Assembly: GCA_030426005.1 (NCBI GenBank)
Contig: JAUHZM010000175.1
Location: 1 to 6,540 of the forward strand
DNA: 6,540 nt
Direction of reading: 5' to 3'
From: Gammaproteobacteria bacterium
GTDB taxonomy: Bacteria > Pseudomonadota > Gammaproteobacteria > Arenicellales > Arenicellaceae
This document shows positions 6,328 to 6,540 of this stretch, piece by piece (position 1 is the first letter of the stretch; each line of letters starts with the position of its first letter). The notes beneath the pieces were generated by a model, which saw only the letters and a list, made by a program, of their open reading frames with translations, did no database searches and was not told the origin of the DNA. Position numbers and translations under genes: made by a program.

Positions 6328-6540
6328 CACAAATCCAGGTCAATGCCATTTTCTCGGAGGTAGTCCGCAAGTGGTTGGAGTTGTGTTTCAAAACGTCGCC
6401 ACTTTTGTACCGAACCGGTATGCACTTTACCGCGCACCTGAACTGAGCTGGCGGTGGTACTCGGCGCGGAATTTTTTTCAAAATCTAAACACTGAACTTC
6501 GAACTGCAAGCCCAACCTTTGCAGCAGTTCTCGCGTTTCC
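6327..6540 (-). CDS. C-terminal end of a second, paralogous sulfotransferase (5' part outside window)
   Basis: The frame stays open to the window edge and encodes about 70 C-terminal residues ending in ENGIDLDL. It aligns directly with the end of the downstream sulfotransferase: CLDFEKNSAPSTTASSVQ-VRGKVHTGSVQKWRR here against CLNFHANQTASATASSVQ-IREKMHTRSVGKWRH there. I therefore read it as the tail of a sulfotransferase, very likely also TPR-fused, not as a small gene starting at the in-frame TTG at 6515. The PAPS-binding motifs lie outside the window and cannot be checked. Its TGA overlaps the next ATG by one base, which marks an operon of tandem paralogs. Confidence 0.8.
   Translation of the reverse strand, partial: ETRELLQRLGLQFEVQCLDFEKNSAPSTTASSVQVRGKVHTGSVQKWRRFETQLQPLADYLRENGIDLDL

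Noticed and set aside
6327..6515. A 62-codon stand-alone gene starting at TTG 6515
   Set aside because: The frame is open upstream to the window edge and the protein matches the C-terminus of the adjacent sulfotransferase, so it is the end of a longer gene.
1..6540. CRISPR array, mobile element, toxin-antitoxin, tRNA or riboswitch
   Set aside because: I looked for direct repeats with spacers, transposase motifs, terminal repeats and cloverleaf-like segments and saw none. Almost all bases are accounted for by eight coding sequences.

Overview
The window looks like a chromosomal segment of a proteobacterium, most likely a gammaproteobacterium. The base composition is moderate, coding is dense, initiation is Shine-Dalgarno based, and the gene families are typical: a thiolase, an ECF sigma factor, an outer-membrane-type lipoprotein and TPR-sulfotransferases. 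The last family is common in marine and environmental Gram-negatives. The taxonomic placement is inference. I see no rRNA, tRNA, CRISPR, insertion sequence or phage gene, and no gene-free stretch longer than about 120 bases.

Layout from left to right. (1) Positions 1-1058, minus strand: a thiolase whose extreme C-terminus lies outside the window. (2) A 120-base divergent spacer with a TATAAT box on each strand. (3) Positions 1179-2354, plus strand: a lipoprotein combining a helical TPR-like region with a C-terminal retropepsin-type aspartic protease domain. (4) Convergent to it, separated by 8 bases, a minus-strand operon read from 3794 down to 2363: a periplasmic EF-hand protein, an ECF sigma factor and a small single-pass membrane protein in the anti-sigma position. 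(5) A 118-base divergent spacer with two small dyads. (6) Positions 3913-4731, plus strand: a 2-oxoglutarate/Fe(II) dioxygenase of the prolyl-hydroxylase type. (7) Convergent to it and overlapping its end by 12 bases, a TPR-sulfotransferase (4720-6327, minus). (8) Directly upstream and coupled through a TGATG overlap, the C-terminal end of a second, paralogous sulfotransferase that runs off the window.

Two groups deserve attention. The EF-hand / sigma / membrane-protein operon looks like a compact envelope-sensing unit: a secreted Ca2+- or metal-binding protein, a transmembrane regulator and a sigma factor. The tandem sulfotransferases lie next to a hydroxylase-type dioxygenase, which suggests local protein or metabolite modification; the sequence does not show their substrates. 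The protease lipoprotein is a plausible envelope proteolysis component, but nothing ties it directly to the sigma operon beyond adjacency.
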